Positions 28,695 through 37,447 of a stretch of DNA of 64,000 nucleotides are shown one piece after another. The DNA comes from Paraburkholderia fungorum (GTDB lineage Bacteria; Pseudomonadota; Gammaproteobacteria; Burkholderiales; Burkholderiaceae). The notes below the pieces were generated by a model, which searched no databases, was not told the DNA's origin, and saw nothing but the letters and a program-made list of their open reading frames with translations. The first letter of the stretch is position 1; each line of letters begins with the position of its first letter. Both the position numbers and the translations under genes were made by a program. The stretch lies in NCBI RefSeq assembly GCF_900099835.1, contig NZ_FNKP01000003.1:1240001-1304000 (forward strand), given 5' to 3'.

Positions 28695-29883
28695 GATCCG
28701 AGCTTCATCCGACGACGGCACGGCAAAGCGTCTGCGTCGTCTGCGTATTGCCGGCGTGATTGCGGTGCTGCTGGCAGTCGGCGTCTATGCCGAAGGGGTG
28801 TCGAGCCGGCTTCATACCGACCACAGCCTGTCCGCCTGGACCAATGCGCAAGCCGTGCCGTCGGTACGCGTGCTGTTGCCCGTCGCGGAAACCGGCGGCG
28901 CGAGTTTCGATCTGCCGGGCAGGCTCGAAGCGCATGACGACGCGTCGATTCATGCGCGCGTGTCAGGCTATATGAAAGCGTGGTACGTCGATATCGGGGC
29001 GAAGGTCAAGCAAGGTCAGAAACTCGCGACAATCGATACGCCCGAGCTGGATCAACAACTGGCGCAGGCGCAGGCCGATCTCGCTCGCGAGAAGGCCGAC
29101 CTCGCGCTCGCGACGAGCACGTCAGGACGCTGGTCGGCGATGCTGAAGCAGGACTCCGTTTCGCGACAGGCCGCCGACGAGAAGAGTTCGGAACTCGCCG
29201 TCAAACGCGCCGATTACGCGGCGGGTGAAGCGAACGTTCGTCGCCTGCAGGCACTCGAATCGTTCCGCACGCTGACCGCGCCGTTCGACGGCATCGTGAC
29301 CGCGCGTCACGCCGATATCGGCGCGCTGGTGAGTGCGGGCGATACGGGCGGCCCGGAACTTTTTTCGGTCGCATCGACCGCGCAATTGCGGCTGTACGTG
29401 CGCTTGCCGCAAGACTACGCGGGACGGATCGTGCCGGGCATGCATGTGACTTTTGACGTGCCGGAGCGGGCCGGGAAGTCGTTCGATGCAACCGTGGCGT
29501 CGAGCAATGACGATGTCGACGCGCAATCCGGCACGCTGCTGGTGCAACTGAACGCGGACAATCATGACGGCCTGTTGATTCCAGGCGAATACGCGCAGGT
29601 GCATTTCACGTTGCCTGCGGCAGCGGGTAATGTGCGTGTGCCGGCCAGCGCGTTGCTATTTCGCGGCAGCCATCCGCAACTGGCGGTGGTCGATGCGAAC
29701 GGCCGTGTCGCATTGCGCGACATCGTGATCGGCACCGACTACGGCACGGCGCTCGATATTGCCAGCGGCGTGCAGCATGGCGACCGTGTGATCGACAATC
29801 CGCCCGATTCGATCGTGGCGGGCGAGGCGGTGAAGATCGTCGAGTCGAAGGATGCAGGCAATGGGAGCCAGGGTCATGCATAG
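28681..29883 (+). CDS. RND efflux periplasmic adaptor (membrane fusion protein)
   Basis: This 400-aa adaptor bridges the RND permease and the outer-membrane channel. It has a single N-terminal membrane anchor (IAGVIAVLLAVGVYAEG). A lipoyl half-motif (DLPGRLEAHDDASIHARVSGYMKAWYVDIGAKVKQGQ) is followed by a helical hairpin with coiled-coil character (QLAQAQADLAREKADLAL) and a second lipoyl half (APFDGIVTARHADIGALV). Beta-barrel and membrane-proximal domains follow. The start overlaps the permease stop by 14 bp, which supports translational coupling. Confidence 0.92.
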   Translation: MSTNEIRASSDDGTAKRLRRLRIAGVIAVLLAVGVYAEGVSSRLHTDHSLSAWTNAQAVPSVRVLLPVAETGGASFDLPGRLEAHDDASIHARVSGYMKAWYVDIGAKVKQGQKLATIDTPELDQQLAQAQADLAREKADLALATSTSGRWSAMLKQDSVSRQAADEKSSELAVKRADYAAGEANVRRLQALESFRTLTAPFDGIVTARHADIGALVSAGDTGGPELFSVASTAQLRLYVRLPQDYAGRIVPGMHVTFDVPERAGKSFDATVASSNDDVDAQSGTLLVQLNADNHDGLLIPGEYAQVHFTLPAAAGNVRVPASALLFRGSHPQLAVVDANGRVALRDIVIGTDYGTALDIASGVQHGDRVIDNPPDSIVAGEAVKIVESKDAGNGSQGHA

Positions 29884-31291
29884 AGTGCTTCGCATGACGG
29901 CGTGCGCGATGGCGGCCACGCTCGCCGCGTGTTCGTTCGCGCCGGTTTATCACGCGCCGGCGTTGCCGCAGGTTGCCGCGTTCAAGGAGGCGCCCGCGCC
30001 GTCCGGTGTCTGGCACTACGCGCAATGGCCGGCGAAAGTGCGTCACGACGAATGGTGGAGAGCATTCGGCGATCCAACTCTCGATCGTTTCGAAACGCAG
30101 CTTGTGAAGGACAATCCGCAACTGGCTGCTGCGGTGGCGCGGCACGACCAGTCCAGCGCCGACCTCGATACTGCGCGTTCGGGGCTGTTTCCATCGTTGA
30201 CGCTCGAGGTGGATAGCGAGCAGAACCGTCAGTCGGACTATCGTCCGCTGCGCGGTTCTGGGCAACCTGCCACGTATGGGTCGCACACGGCTTCAATCGG
30301 CGTGTCGTATGAGCTGGATCTGTGGGGCAAGGTGCGCAACGAAGTGCGCGCCGGGGCCGCGCAGCAGGCGGCGAGCGTGGACGATCTGGCCGCCGTTAAA
30401 TTGCTGCTGCAAGCCGATCTGGCAAACGCCTATTTCGACACGCGCGGGCTCGACGAACAGGCCGATCTGTTGACGCGCACCCAGGTCGCCGATGCGAAAG
30501 CGTTGAAGCTCACCGAGAACCGTCATGCAGGCGGTATTTCGTCGGAACTGGACGTGTACCGCGCTCGCACCGAACTCGAAAACGTCGCCGCCGATCAGGC
30601 CCGCGTGCGTCGCGCACGGGCTGCTGCCGAACATGCGCTGGCGACGCTGGCCGGCGTACCGGCATCGCTGTTTACGCTTCCTGTTGCCCAGACGTCGGCG
30701 ACGGTGCCTGATGTGCCTGCGGGCGTACCGTCCGAGTTGCTGCAACGGCGGCCCGATATCGCCGCTGCGGAGCAACGGGCTGTCGCGGCCAATTACGCAA
30801 TCGGTGTGGCGCGCGCAGCGTGGTTCCCCGATATCTCGCTTGGCCTGGCGGGCGGCTTCCAGTCCGACGATCCGGGTAACTGGCTGAGCGCGCCTGCGTC
30901 GTTCTGGTCGCTCGGTCCCGAACTCGCGGTCGATCTTTTCGATGGCGGCCGACGCAACGCAATGGACCATCGCGCTCGCGCGGTCTTCGACGAACGTAGC
31001 GCCGATTATCGGCAGGTGGCGCTCCAGGCGTTTCGCGAGGTCGAGGATCAACTGGCGAACGTGCGCGAGTTGCGCAGCGAAGCGCAGCACGAAAGCGCCG
31101 CCGCCGACGATGCGCAGGGCGCGCTCACGCTCGCTACCGGGCAGTATCGCGATGGCGCGGTGAGTTATCTCGATGTGGTCGCGGCACAGACGTCGGCGCT
31201 CGATGCTCAGCGTTCGTTGATTCAGGCGCGGACGGGGCAGTTGCTGGCAGCGGTGAATCTGATCCGGGCGTTGGGCGGTGGGTGGGATTGA
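29876..31291 (+). CDS. outer-membrane efflux lipoprotein (TolC/NodT type)
   Basis: This is the outer-membrane channel of the tripartite pump. The 471-aa lipoprotein is exported by a signal ending TLAACS, with the acylated cysteine near residue 19. Two outer-membrane efflux repeats are visible: DEWWRAFGDPTLDRFETQLVKDNPQL early, and PSELLQRRPDIAAAEQRAVAANYAIGVARAAWFPDISL in the middle, both typical of the NodT family. ATG 29876 overlaps the adaptor stop by 8 bp. A frame open to 29852 exists but would bury the signal. Confidence 0.92.
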   Translation: MHRVLRMTACAMAATLAACSFAPVYHAPALPQVAAFKEAPAPSGVWHYAQWPAKVRHDEWWRAFGDPTLDRFETQLVKDNPQLAAAVARHDQSSADLDTARSGLFPSLTLEVDSEQNRQSDYRPLRGSGQPATYGSHTASIGVSYELDLWGKVRNEVRAGAAQQAASVDDLAAVKLLLQADLANAYFDTRGLDEQADLLTRTQVADAKALKLTENRHAGGISSELDVYRARTELENVAADQARVRRARAAAEHALATLAGVPASLFTLPVAQTSATVPDVPAGVPSELLQRRPDIAAAEQRAVAANYAIGVARAAWFPDISLGLAGGFQSDDPGNWLSAPASFWSLGPELAVDLFDGGRRNAMDHRARAVFDERSADYRQVALQAFREVEDQLANVRELRSEAQHESAAADDAQGALTLATGQYRDGAVSYLDVVAAQTSALDAQRSLIQARTGQLLAAVNLIRALGGGWD

Positions 31292-31446
31292 GCGGGTTCG
31301 ACGCGTACATGCTGGTGTGGCACGCACGCATGCACGCGTCGATAGCCGGGAAATCCTGGAGCGGAATGTCGTGCGGCTATCCGCTCCAGCTCGCCGATTT
31401 GCAGTACGGCTTCGAGCTTATTCCGCGATGTAGTGATGACGGCCTG

Positions 31447-32205
31447 TTAGCCGTTGGTGATGTCCTTGAGCAGGACCCGTCCGTTCATCATCGGTGTGGC
31501 AAGCGTGAGCGCATAGTCCGCGCGGATCGTGCCGATGATCGGTCGTTTCAGATTTGCCTGATGAGTGGCGTCGCTGGTCCAGCGCTCCAGTTGCACCATC
31601 GAATCGGCATGCCCCGTGTCCTCGAAGACATCGAATGAGATATTGCCGGGCGCGGCGCGAAAGGTCGGCGTCACATTGGCGATGTCAGTGCGGAACTGCT
31701 TTTCTGCGGCGCTTTTTACGCTCAGGAATACCAGCACATTACTGGTCTGATCCGCGTGGGTAATCTCTTTGGGCTGGGAGTCGTCGCCGGGGCTAACCGG
31801 TGCAATGCGCATGTGACTGATCGGACCGTCCAGATCGTCCTGCGCCGCCTTGTGCATCGCGAGCAGTGCAGGCTGCTGCATATGCACTTTATACGCGGCT
31901 TCGGTGCTCCATTGTTCTAGTACATAGAGCGTCGACGGAGTCGATAGCGATTGAAATATCGTGAACGAAATATTGCCCGGCGCATGACGCGCATCTGCCG
32001 CGTTCTGACGCAAGACAGTTTCGAACGGCTTCAGCGCAGATGATTTGACGTGCAGCGTAGAGAGATTTTCGTACGGCGGCGGGGTGTCGGCCGGTGCGGC
32101 CGATGCCGCTGATGCAGTCGTAAAAGGAATCAGAGTCAGCGGGACGATGCTCGCGACGAGTGCCAACTTCTGTCTGGCGGCGATGAACGGCTTGTAGTTG
32201 GACAT
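31447..32205 (-). CDS. exported protein with two antibiotic-biosynthesis-monooxygenase (ABM) domains
   Basis: The 252-aa protein has a signal peptide (LALVASIVPLTLIPFTTASAAS) and two similar ferredoxin-like ABM domains, at about residues 45-135 and 150-245. Each carries the same spaced pattern: NISFTIFQ then YVLEQWSTEAAYKVHM in the first, NISFDVFED then VQLERWTSDATHQANL in the second. ABM domains act as cofactor-free quinol oxygenases (YgiN type) or bind small hydrophobic ligands, usually in the cytoplasm. An exported tandem is unusual. The gene faces the RND operon tail-to-tail and has the shared motif 148 bp upstream of its start. Confidence 0.78.
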   Translation of the reverse strand: MSNYKPFIAARQKLALVASIVPLTLIPFTTASAASAAPADTPPPYENLSTLHVKSSALKPFETVLRQNAADARHAPGNISFTIFQSLSTPSTLYVLEQWSTEAAYKVHMQQPALLAMHKAAQDDLDGPISHMRIAPVSPGDDSQPKEITHADQTSNVLVFLSVKSAAEKQFRTDIANVTPTFRAAPGNISFDVFEDTGHADSMVQLERWTSDATHQANLKRPIIGTIRADYALTLATPMMNGRVLLKDITNG

Positions 32206-32353
32206 GAAGATCCCTTGGTAGCGGTTGGTCCTTCATGCCGGAGGGTCAGGCGTGATCCTGATTCTTGTGTCGCGAAGAACGCCATGCGCCGACGCTCCGG
32301 CAAGTGATGCCGTAGAAGAATACGCATAGCGTTTGCGGGAAAAACTGGCGCAA

Positions 32354-32371
32354 AGATGAAGGATTCTTTAT
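32354..32371 (-). promoter_or_regulatory. regulon motif, copy C (upstream of the tandem-ABM gene)
   Basis: On the minus strand the sequence reads TAAAG-AATCCT-TCAT-C-TT, followed by TGCGCCA as at copy A. It points toward the tandem-ABM gene. The 24-base match with copy A, broken at one base, is the strongest evidence that the motif is functional. Confidence 0.65.
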
Positions 32372-32401
32372 TTTTAGAGGGCCACAGGCCATGCTTCTTA
32401 T

Positions 32402-32423
32402 GCGGCCGCCAGAAAGCGGCCGT
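32402..32423 (-). terminator. hairpin downstream of the amidohydrolase gene
   Basis: The arms CGGCCGC and GCGGCCG flank a 6-nt loop, 58 bp past the amidohydrolase stop. A closely similar hairpin follows metE at 44380. There is no T-run on the minus-strand side, so termination is plausible but not certain. Confidence 0.5.
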
Positions 32424-32480
32424 CACGCGCGATAGCGGACCAGTGTCAACCGCCAACCAGATCTTTGCTCACGCTCAATC

Positions 32481-33377
32481 TCACAGACGATACACACGTT
32501 CCGCGTTGTCATGAAACAGCGCCTGCCGTTCAAGCACTGAGAAATCGGCGGTAATTTCCTTGAATGTATCGAATACCGCGTCATAACTGCTAAAGAGTTT
32601 ATCGACCGGAAAATTACTCGCGAACATGCAGCGCTTTACACCAAACGCCTCGATCGCGTGAAGCACGAACGGACGAATACTCGATACCGTCCACTTCCAG
32701 TCGCCCATTCCCAGCCCAGAAATTTTGCAGAACACGTTTTCCGCCGATGCAAGCAGCGTCATGCCTTTTTTCCATCCGTCGATCTCTTCCGGCGAACGGT
32801 CGACCGGCATGCCGGTGTGATTGAGCACCATCGGCGTATCAGGGAACTGACGGGCGAGGGCGAGCGCTTCTTCCATCTGCGTGTAGTAAAGCTGCAGGTC
32901 AAATGACAGATCGAACTGCTTCAGCAGCGCATAGCCGCGACGCCATTGCGGATCGCTCATTAAATGAGGGCTGTCGATGAATGTCTTGACCGGATCGCGA
33001 TGGAAGTTAAGGCACTGGCGGATGCCGCGCACGTTCGCATATTGGCAATGCTCTTCAATCACCGATTGAACAGTCGGCGACGCCAGATCGGCAAATGCAA
33101 CGATACCGTGCGGATAGCCGTGCACATCGGCCACGCTCTGCAACCATCGCGTCTCCGCGACCGGGTCGTTGTGATCGTATTCGACCTGAAGGTGCACGGT
33201 CTTCACGACATTCTGGTGGCGAATATCAGCCAGAAAATCGTCTATCAGATAGTCCCGGCGAATCGCGGAGTAATCGCCGAATACGCGTTTCAGCATGGGG
33301 CCCTGTAGCCACGGATAGTTGCCGTGCTCAAGGTCGAATAGATGATGATGCGGGTCGATGATAGGCAGGTTGTCCAC
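32481..33377 (-). CDS. amidohydrolase family protein, lactonase-like (PDC/fuconolactonase type)
   Basis: The 298-aa TIM-barrel hydrolase is of the amidohydrolase-2 family, close to 2-pyrone-4,6-dicarboxylate lactonase and L-fuconolactonase. It starts at GTG 33377 with MDNLPIIDPHHHLFDLEHG, carrying the metal-binding HxH motif (DPHHH). Further metal or substrate residues are in MVLNHTGMPVD and in CMFASNFPVDKLF. The leader AGGAGACGAC precedes the start and matches those of the neighbouring sugar-transport genes. A lactonase of a non-phosphorylative sugar-acid pathway is the best guess from context. Confidence 0.82.
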   Translation of the reverse strand: MDNLPIIDPHHHLFDLEHGNYPWLQGPMLKRVFGDYSAIRRDYLIDDFLADIRHQNVVKTVHLQVEYDHNDPVAETRWLQSVADVHGYPHGIVAFADLASPTVQSVIEEHCQYANVRGIRQCLNFHRDPVKTFIDSPHLMSDPQWRRGYALLKQFDLSFDLQLYYTQMEEALALARQFPDTPMVLNHTGMPVDRSPEEIDGWKKGMTLLASAENVFCKISGLGMGDWKWTVSSIRPFVLHAIEAFGVKRCMFASNFPVDKLFSSYDAVFDTFKEITADFSVLERQALFHDNAERVYRL

Positions 33378-33458
33378 GTCGTCTCCTCATAGGCAATGCT
33401 GATGAGCCTGCGCCGCTCGTTGCTGCGCGAGCGGCGTTGCGTCTCTCCGATAAAGTTC

Positions 33459-34481
33459 TCAGTAGCTGCCGGCCGACGGCGGATAGACCCGTTTGACGGT
33501 TGCCTGAGCTTCGGGATGATCGATTGTCTCCTTCGTCACGAGCGGCTCCTTGAGTGCCAATTGCTGGGTCGTCGGCTTATGGTTCAACGCGTTGTACACC
33601 TGGGTGGTTGCATCGATTCCCTGTCCGACGGCCTCCTGCAGGAAAATGCCCTGAATCGTGCCGTCTCGCAACAGCTTGATCGTAGTGGGGCTGCCGTCGG
33701 CAGTGACGACCGCCACCTTGCCGACAATCCCACGCGTTTGCAGCGCTTTGGCAGCACCGGTCGCGGCTTCGTCGTACATGCCATAAATCGCCTTCACATC
33801 GGGATGCGCGGTGAGTACGTCGTTAGCCTGCTGCACCGCCTCGTTGACGGTCAGGCCGTGCGTTTCCAGTACCTGAACGAGATCGCAACCGTCGGCCTTG
33901 AACGACTCCTGCGCGCCTTTCATGTACTTCTGCGCGTTCTCGCGATCCTGTGGCAGCGAAAGCATCGCAACCTTGTTGCTGCCACGGTCCTTCGCAAGTT
34001 TGCACACGTAAGTGCCCTGTGCTTTACCCGTATCGTAATTGTTGGCGGTCACTGCCGACGTAAAGTCGGTTTCTCCCGCTTGCGGTCCGATACCGGTGAA
34101 AGCGATCGGCACCGATTTGCTCTTCAGCAGACGAAGCACAGGCGGCGTGCTGGTCGAACTGACCGGGCCCATCACGATGGCAGTGACGCCACGCGTCATC
34201 GCGGTACGCACGTTGTCCATCTGTTTGGCCGGCGAGTTCTCCGAGGTGAATTCGACGTAGTCCATGCCGAGTTCTTTTGCTCTTTGCTTGACACCGTAGG
34301 CGACCCATTGCCAGTACGAAATATCGAGCGACGGCGCAATATAGGCGACAGTCTGCTTGTCCGCAGCGACAACCGGCTGCGATGCTATTACCGGGAGAAG
34401 CACCAGTATCGAGGCCGCGAGTGCACGTTTGAGCGGACGGACGGGCGCGTTATCGAGCGTGCTTGAATTGTCCTTGAACAT
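33459..34481 (-). CDS. sugar ABC transporter substrate-binding protein (RbsB type)
   Basis: This is the periplasmic sugar-binding protein of the importer, 340 aa, with an N-terminal signal ([21 protein letters not shown]). The mature part is a type-1 periplasmic-binding fold ([31 protein letters not shown], then [18 protein letters not shown] and [17 protein letters not shown]). ATG 34481 is preceded by AGGAGACAG at good spacing; the frame is open upstream, but the extension lacks similarity. The gene order is ATPase, permease, binding protein, lactonase-like hydrolase, all on the minus strand. Confidence 0.9.
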   Translation of the reverse strand: MFKDNSSTLDNAPVRPLKRALAASILVLLPVIASQPVVAADKQTVAYIAPSLDISYWQWVAYGVKQRAKELGMDYVEFTSENSPAKQMDNVRTAMTRGVTAIVMGPVSSTSTPPVLRLLKSKSVPIAFTGIGPQAGETDFTSAVTANNYDTGKAQGTYVCKLAKDRGSNKVAMLSLPQDRENAQKYMKGAQESFKADGCDLVQVLETHGLTVNEAVQQANDVLTAHPDVKAIYGMYDEAATGAAKALQTRGIVGKVAVVTADGSPTTIKLLRDGTIQGIFLQEAVGQGIDATTQVYNALNHKPTTQQLALKEPLVTKETIDHPEAQATVKRVYPPSAGSY

Positions 34482-34518
34482 GATCTGTCTCCTTGACGAT
34501 TGTCTGATTGACCCGCTG

Positions 34519-35514
34519 TTAGCGCCGGGCCTTGGTAGCGCGGTCGACCAGAACCGCAATGAGAATGACAACGCCCGTCACCGTGCCTTGCCAGAAACTG
34601 TTGACGCCGATCAGGTTCGCGCCGTTCTGAATGATCGTGATCATCAGCGCGCCGAGCATCGCGCCGACCGCTGACCCGGTGCCTCCAAACAGGCTCGCGC
34701 CACCGATCACGACTGCTGCTATTGCCTGCAACATCAGGCTGGAACCCGCGGTCGCTTCCGCATTGCTGATGTACGACACACTGACGATGCTCGCAAACGA
34801 CGCCAGCAATCCGGACATCAGATAAGCGCCCAATCTGACGCGATTCACCGGAATCCCGATGACGCGCGCTGACGAACTGCTGCTGCCGATTGCGTATAGC
34901 CAACGCCCCGCGACAACTTTTCGCAAACAGAATTCGATTGCGATCAGCAGCAAAACACACCACAGCGCGTAATTAGGCAGACCCGGAATCAGCGTGCCGG
35001 AATCGAGCAGCCAGTAGTCGGGATTCGAAATAGGCAGTGAGTGGCCGTCGGTGACGATGAACGAAAGGCTGCCCGCGATTGCATAAGTGCTCAACGTTAC
35101 GACGAACGGCGCGAGTCCGACGAAAGTGACCAGCGCGCCGTTGATGGCGCCGATCAGCACACCGACCGACAATCCCGCGACACTGCTCGCAATCGCACCG
35201 TAGCCGTGCGACATCGCAAGTCCCGTCACCATGCCGGTCAGCGAAAACACCGAGCCGACCGAAAGATCGATACCGCCCGTGATGATGACGAGCAGAACGC
35301 CAAAGGACATGATGACGAGCGGGGCGGCCGCCTGCGTCACGTTCGAGATGTTCCCACCGGATAGCGCGGCCGGCACGATCATGCCGACAGCGAGTTCGAT
35401 CACGATGATCGCGATGGCAATCGCAATTTCAGAGCGATATGTCGACAACAATCGACGGCCTGCACCGGAACGTTGCAAACGCTGCTCCGCGATGGGATGC
35501 GTAACTGATTTCAT
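34519..35514 (-). CDS. sugar ABC transporter permease (RbsC type)
   Basis: This is the membrane subunit of the importer, 331 aa, with about eight hydrophobic helices. RbsC-type stretches include [21 protein letters not shown], the family's best-known motif, and [30 protein letters not shown] 35514 follows AGGAGACACTT, and the open frame further upstream is not supported. It lies 73 bp downstream of the ATPase gene. Confidence 0.92.
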   Translation of the reverse strand: MKSVTHPIAEQRLQRSGAGRRLLSTYRSEIAIAIAIIVIELAVGMIVPAALSGGNISNVTQAAAPLVIMSFGVLLVIITGGIDLSVGSVFSLTGMVTGLAMSHGYGAIASSVAGLSVGVLIGAINGALVTFVGLAPFVVTLSTYAIAGSLSFIVTDGHSLPISNPDYWLLDSGTLIPGLPNYALWCVLLLIAIEFCLRKVVAGRWLYAIGSSSSSARVIGIPVNRVRLGAYLMSGLLASFASIVSVSYISNAEATAGSSLMLQAIAAVVIGGASLFGGTGSAVGAMLGALMITIIQNGANLIGVNSFWQGTVTGVVILIAVLVDRATKARR

Positions 35515-35587
35515 AAGTGTCTCCTGATCGATCTTTCCTGCACGTCCGCCGGTCGATATGACGACCTGTTTCGCGACGTGCATCCGC

Positions 35588-37129
35588 TTAGGCCGCCATG
35601 CCGGTCGACGTAGCGAGTTGGGTTTCGTTGACGCTGGTGTGACGCAATACGTCAGTGGGTTTGCCGTCCAGATCGAATGCGAGCACCGTGTCGCACAGTT
35701 CGACAAGCTCGACGTATTCGGTAGACCACCAGATGATCGTCGTACCCTGCTGGGCCATTTTTCGGATCAACGCGTAGATTTCGCGTTTGGTTCGGATATC
35801 GACGCCGCGTGTGGGTTCTTCAAGAACGAGAAGCTTCGGGCGTAGCAGCAGCCAGCGGGCGATCAGCAGCTTTTGCTGCGTACCGCCGCTGAGCGTCGCG
35901 GGCAAATCCCATAGTGATCCCGCGCGTATTTTTAGCGCGTCGAGCAGTTGGGTGGCTTGCTCGACCTCTGCGTGTCTGACGATGCCGCGCCGGCTCACCA
36001 CGCGTGCCGCAGCGACGAGGTTGTCGACGATAGGCAGCGTGGCAAGCACACCCTTGTTCGAGCGATCTCCCGATACGAAGCCGACGCCGTCGCGTGCGCC
36101 CGCGCATGGATGCGGATAGTTGATGCGTTTGCCGTCGCGCGTGATGTTCCAGGCGTCGACTGGTGCAATGCCTGTCAATGCATCGATCAGCGATGAAGGT
36201 CCCAGCGGCGCACCGGCAAGTCCAATGATCGAGCCGGCACTCACATCGACCGATATGCCGTCGCGTTCGATGCGAAGCGTGCCAGCATTTCGCTGTGATG
36301 GTTGATGGCCCGCATGATCCGCGACATTCGCGGGCTGGGCGATTTCCGTCGTGACGGCGATGTTCGCGACCGCCTCGTCGATGACGATGCTTTGTCCCAT
36401 GCACTCGACAATTTCGCGGTCCGTGATCGCATCGATTGCAGCACGATCGACGGCGGTTTTGCCATCGCGAATAATCGTGCACACGTCTGCGATCTGCCGT
36501 ATCTCACGCATGCGGTGCGAAACGAACAGAACAGCGAGACCGGTATCGGCAATCAGACGGCGTATCACGGCGAACAGACGTGTCGTCTCGGCGGCGGTGA
36601 GATTCGCGGTCGGCTCGTCGAGTAATAGCAGCTTTGCGCCCGACCCCAATGCGCGAGCGATCTCAACCAGTTGGCGCTCGTGCAAGGTCAGGTCGCCAAC
36701 CAGACGGCCTGCGGATACCTGCGCGAATTGCGCGTCGATTAGCGACAGCGCTTCGATCGCAATGGTCATCGAAGCACGTTCGCTATAACGCGCGGTCCCG
36801 CGCCGCAGTCGCGGCATCGCAATGTTCTCGGCCACTGTCAGGTGCGGCAACAGCGCGAGTTCCTGATTGACTACCGCGAGCGAGCCGTCCGCAACATGCG
36901 AACTCGCCGACGCGCCGATGTCCTGTCCGTCGAATTCGAGCGTGCCGCCGTCGCGATCGAACTGCCCTGAAATGATCTTGATTAGCGTCGATTTTCCCGC
37001 TCCGTTTCCGCCCAGAAAAGCATGCACCTCACCGGGCGCAATCGAAATATCGAAGCCGTTCAACACGCTCGTAGGACCGAAGCGTTTGACTATTGAACGT
37101 GCGGCTAATAAATAGCGAGGTTGATCCAT
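35588..37129 (-). CDS. sugar ABC transporter ATP-binding protein (RbsA type, two domains)
   Basis: The 513-aa double ATPase drives the importer. Domain 1 has Walker A GGNGAGKST (about residue 40), Walker B LLLLDEPTANL and the signature replaced by LTLHERQLVEIARAL, which is usual in RbsA. Domain 2 lacks a normal Walker A (GLAGAPLGPSSLIDALTG instead) but keeps LSGGTQQKLLIARWL and LLVLEEPTRGVD. This asymmetry is normal for the family. The start follows AGGAGACAGGAG. It is the first annotated transporter gene, behind a possible 43-codon leader ORF. Confidence 0.92.
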   Translation of the reverse strand: MDQPRYLLAARSIVKRFGPTSVLNGFDISIAPGEVHAFLGGNGAGKSTLIKIISGQFDRDGGTLEFDGQDIGASASSHVADGSLAVVNQELALLPHLTVAENIAMPRLRRGTARYSERASMTIAIEALSLIDAQFAQVSAGRLVGDLTLHERQLVEIARALGSGAKLLLLDEPTANLTAAETTRLFAVIRRLIADTGLAVLFVSHRMREIRQIADVCTIIRDGKTAVDRAAIDAITDREIVECMGQSIVIDEAVANIAVTTEIAQPANVADHAGHQPSQRNAGTLRIERDGISVDVSAGSIIGLAGAPLGPSSLIDALTGIAPVDAWNITRDGKRINYPHPCAGARDGVGFVSGDRSNKGVLATLPIVDNLVAAARVVSRRGIVRHAEVEQATQLLDALKIRAGSLWDLPATLSGGTQQKLLIARWLLLRPKLLVLEEPTRGVDIRTKREIYALIRKMAQQGTTIIWWSTEYVELVELCDTVLAFDLDGKPTDVLRHTSVNETQLATSTGMAA

Positions 37130-37150
37130 CTCCTGTCTCCTTGCGGCGAA

Positions 37151-37282
37151 CTATCGGAACGAATACGGCGCGGCTCGACGCAATGCGTGAACGTTGGACC
37201 GGAAGGGGAGACAGATGGAGTGAGGACGAATCGGGTGGCCGATGATAAATCGCGCTTCCGGGAGGAAAGTCGGATAATTCAT
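37151..37282 (-). CDS. possible 43-codon leader ORF of the sugar ABC operon
   Basis: An ATG at 37282 on the minus strand is preceded by AGGAGACAGCA, the same leader found before the ATPase, permease, binding protein, SDR and MFS genes here. The frame runs 43 codons (starting MNYPTFLPEARF) to a TAG at 37151, 22 bp before the ATPase start. The peptide has no recognised domain. The matching ribosome-binding site is the main support. It may be a small protein or a translation-coupling leader. Confidence 0.4.
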   Translation of the reverse strand: MNYPTFLPEARFIIGHPIRPHSICLPFRSNVHALRRAAPYSFR

Positions 37283-37447
37283 TGCTGTCTCCTGCGCGGT
37301 TGCTGCACTGCGCAACGTATGCTTATGATTGGCCGCGTCATTCGCGTATGAAAACGCGTGGTTCTGCGAGGCTTGTAGACAGAATGGCAGTACGGAACAC
37401 TTGCGAACAAGGCGGTTTCATTCAACTTCGTCTGAAAAAAATTCACT
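37283..37447. promoter_or_regulatory. divergent promoter region between LysR regulator and sugar ABC operon
   Basis: This 165-bp gap is where the LysR-family regulator would bind, as is usual for divergent LysR/target pairs. I did not find a convincing T-N11-A palindrome, so no operator is marked. Confidence 0.45.
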
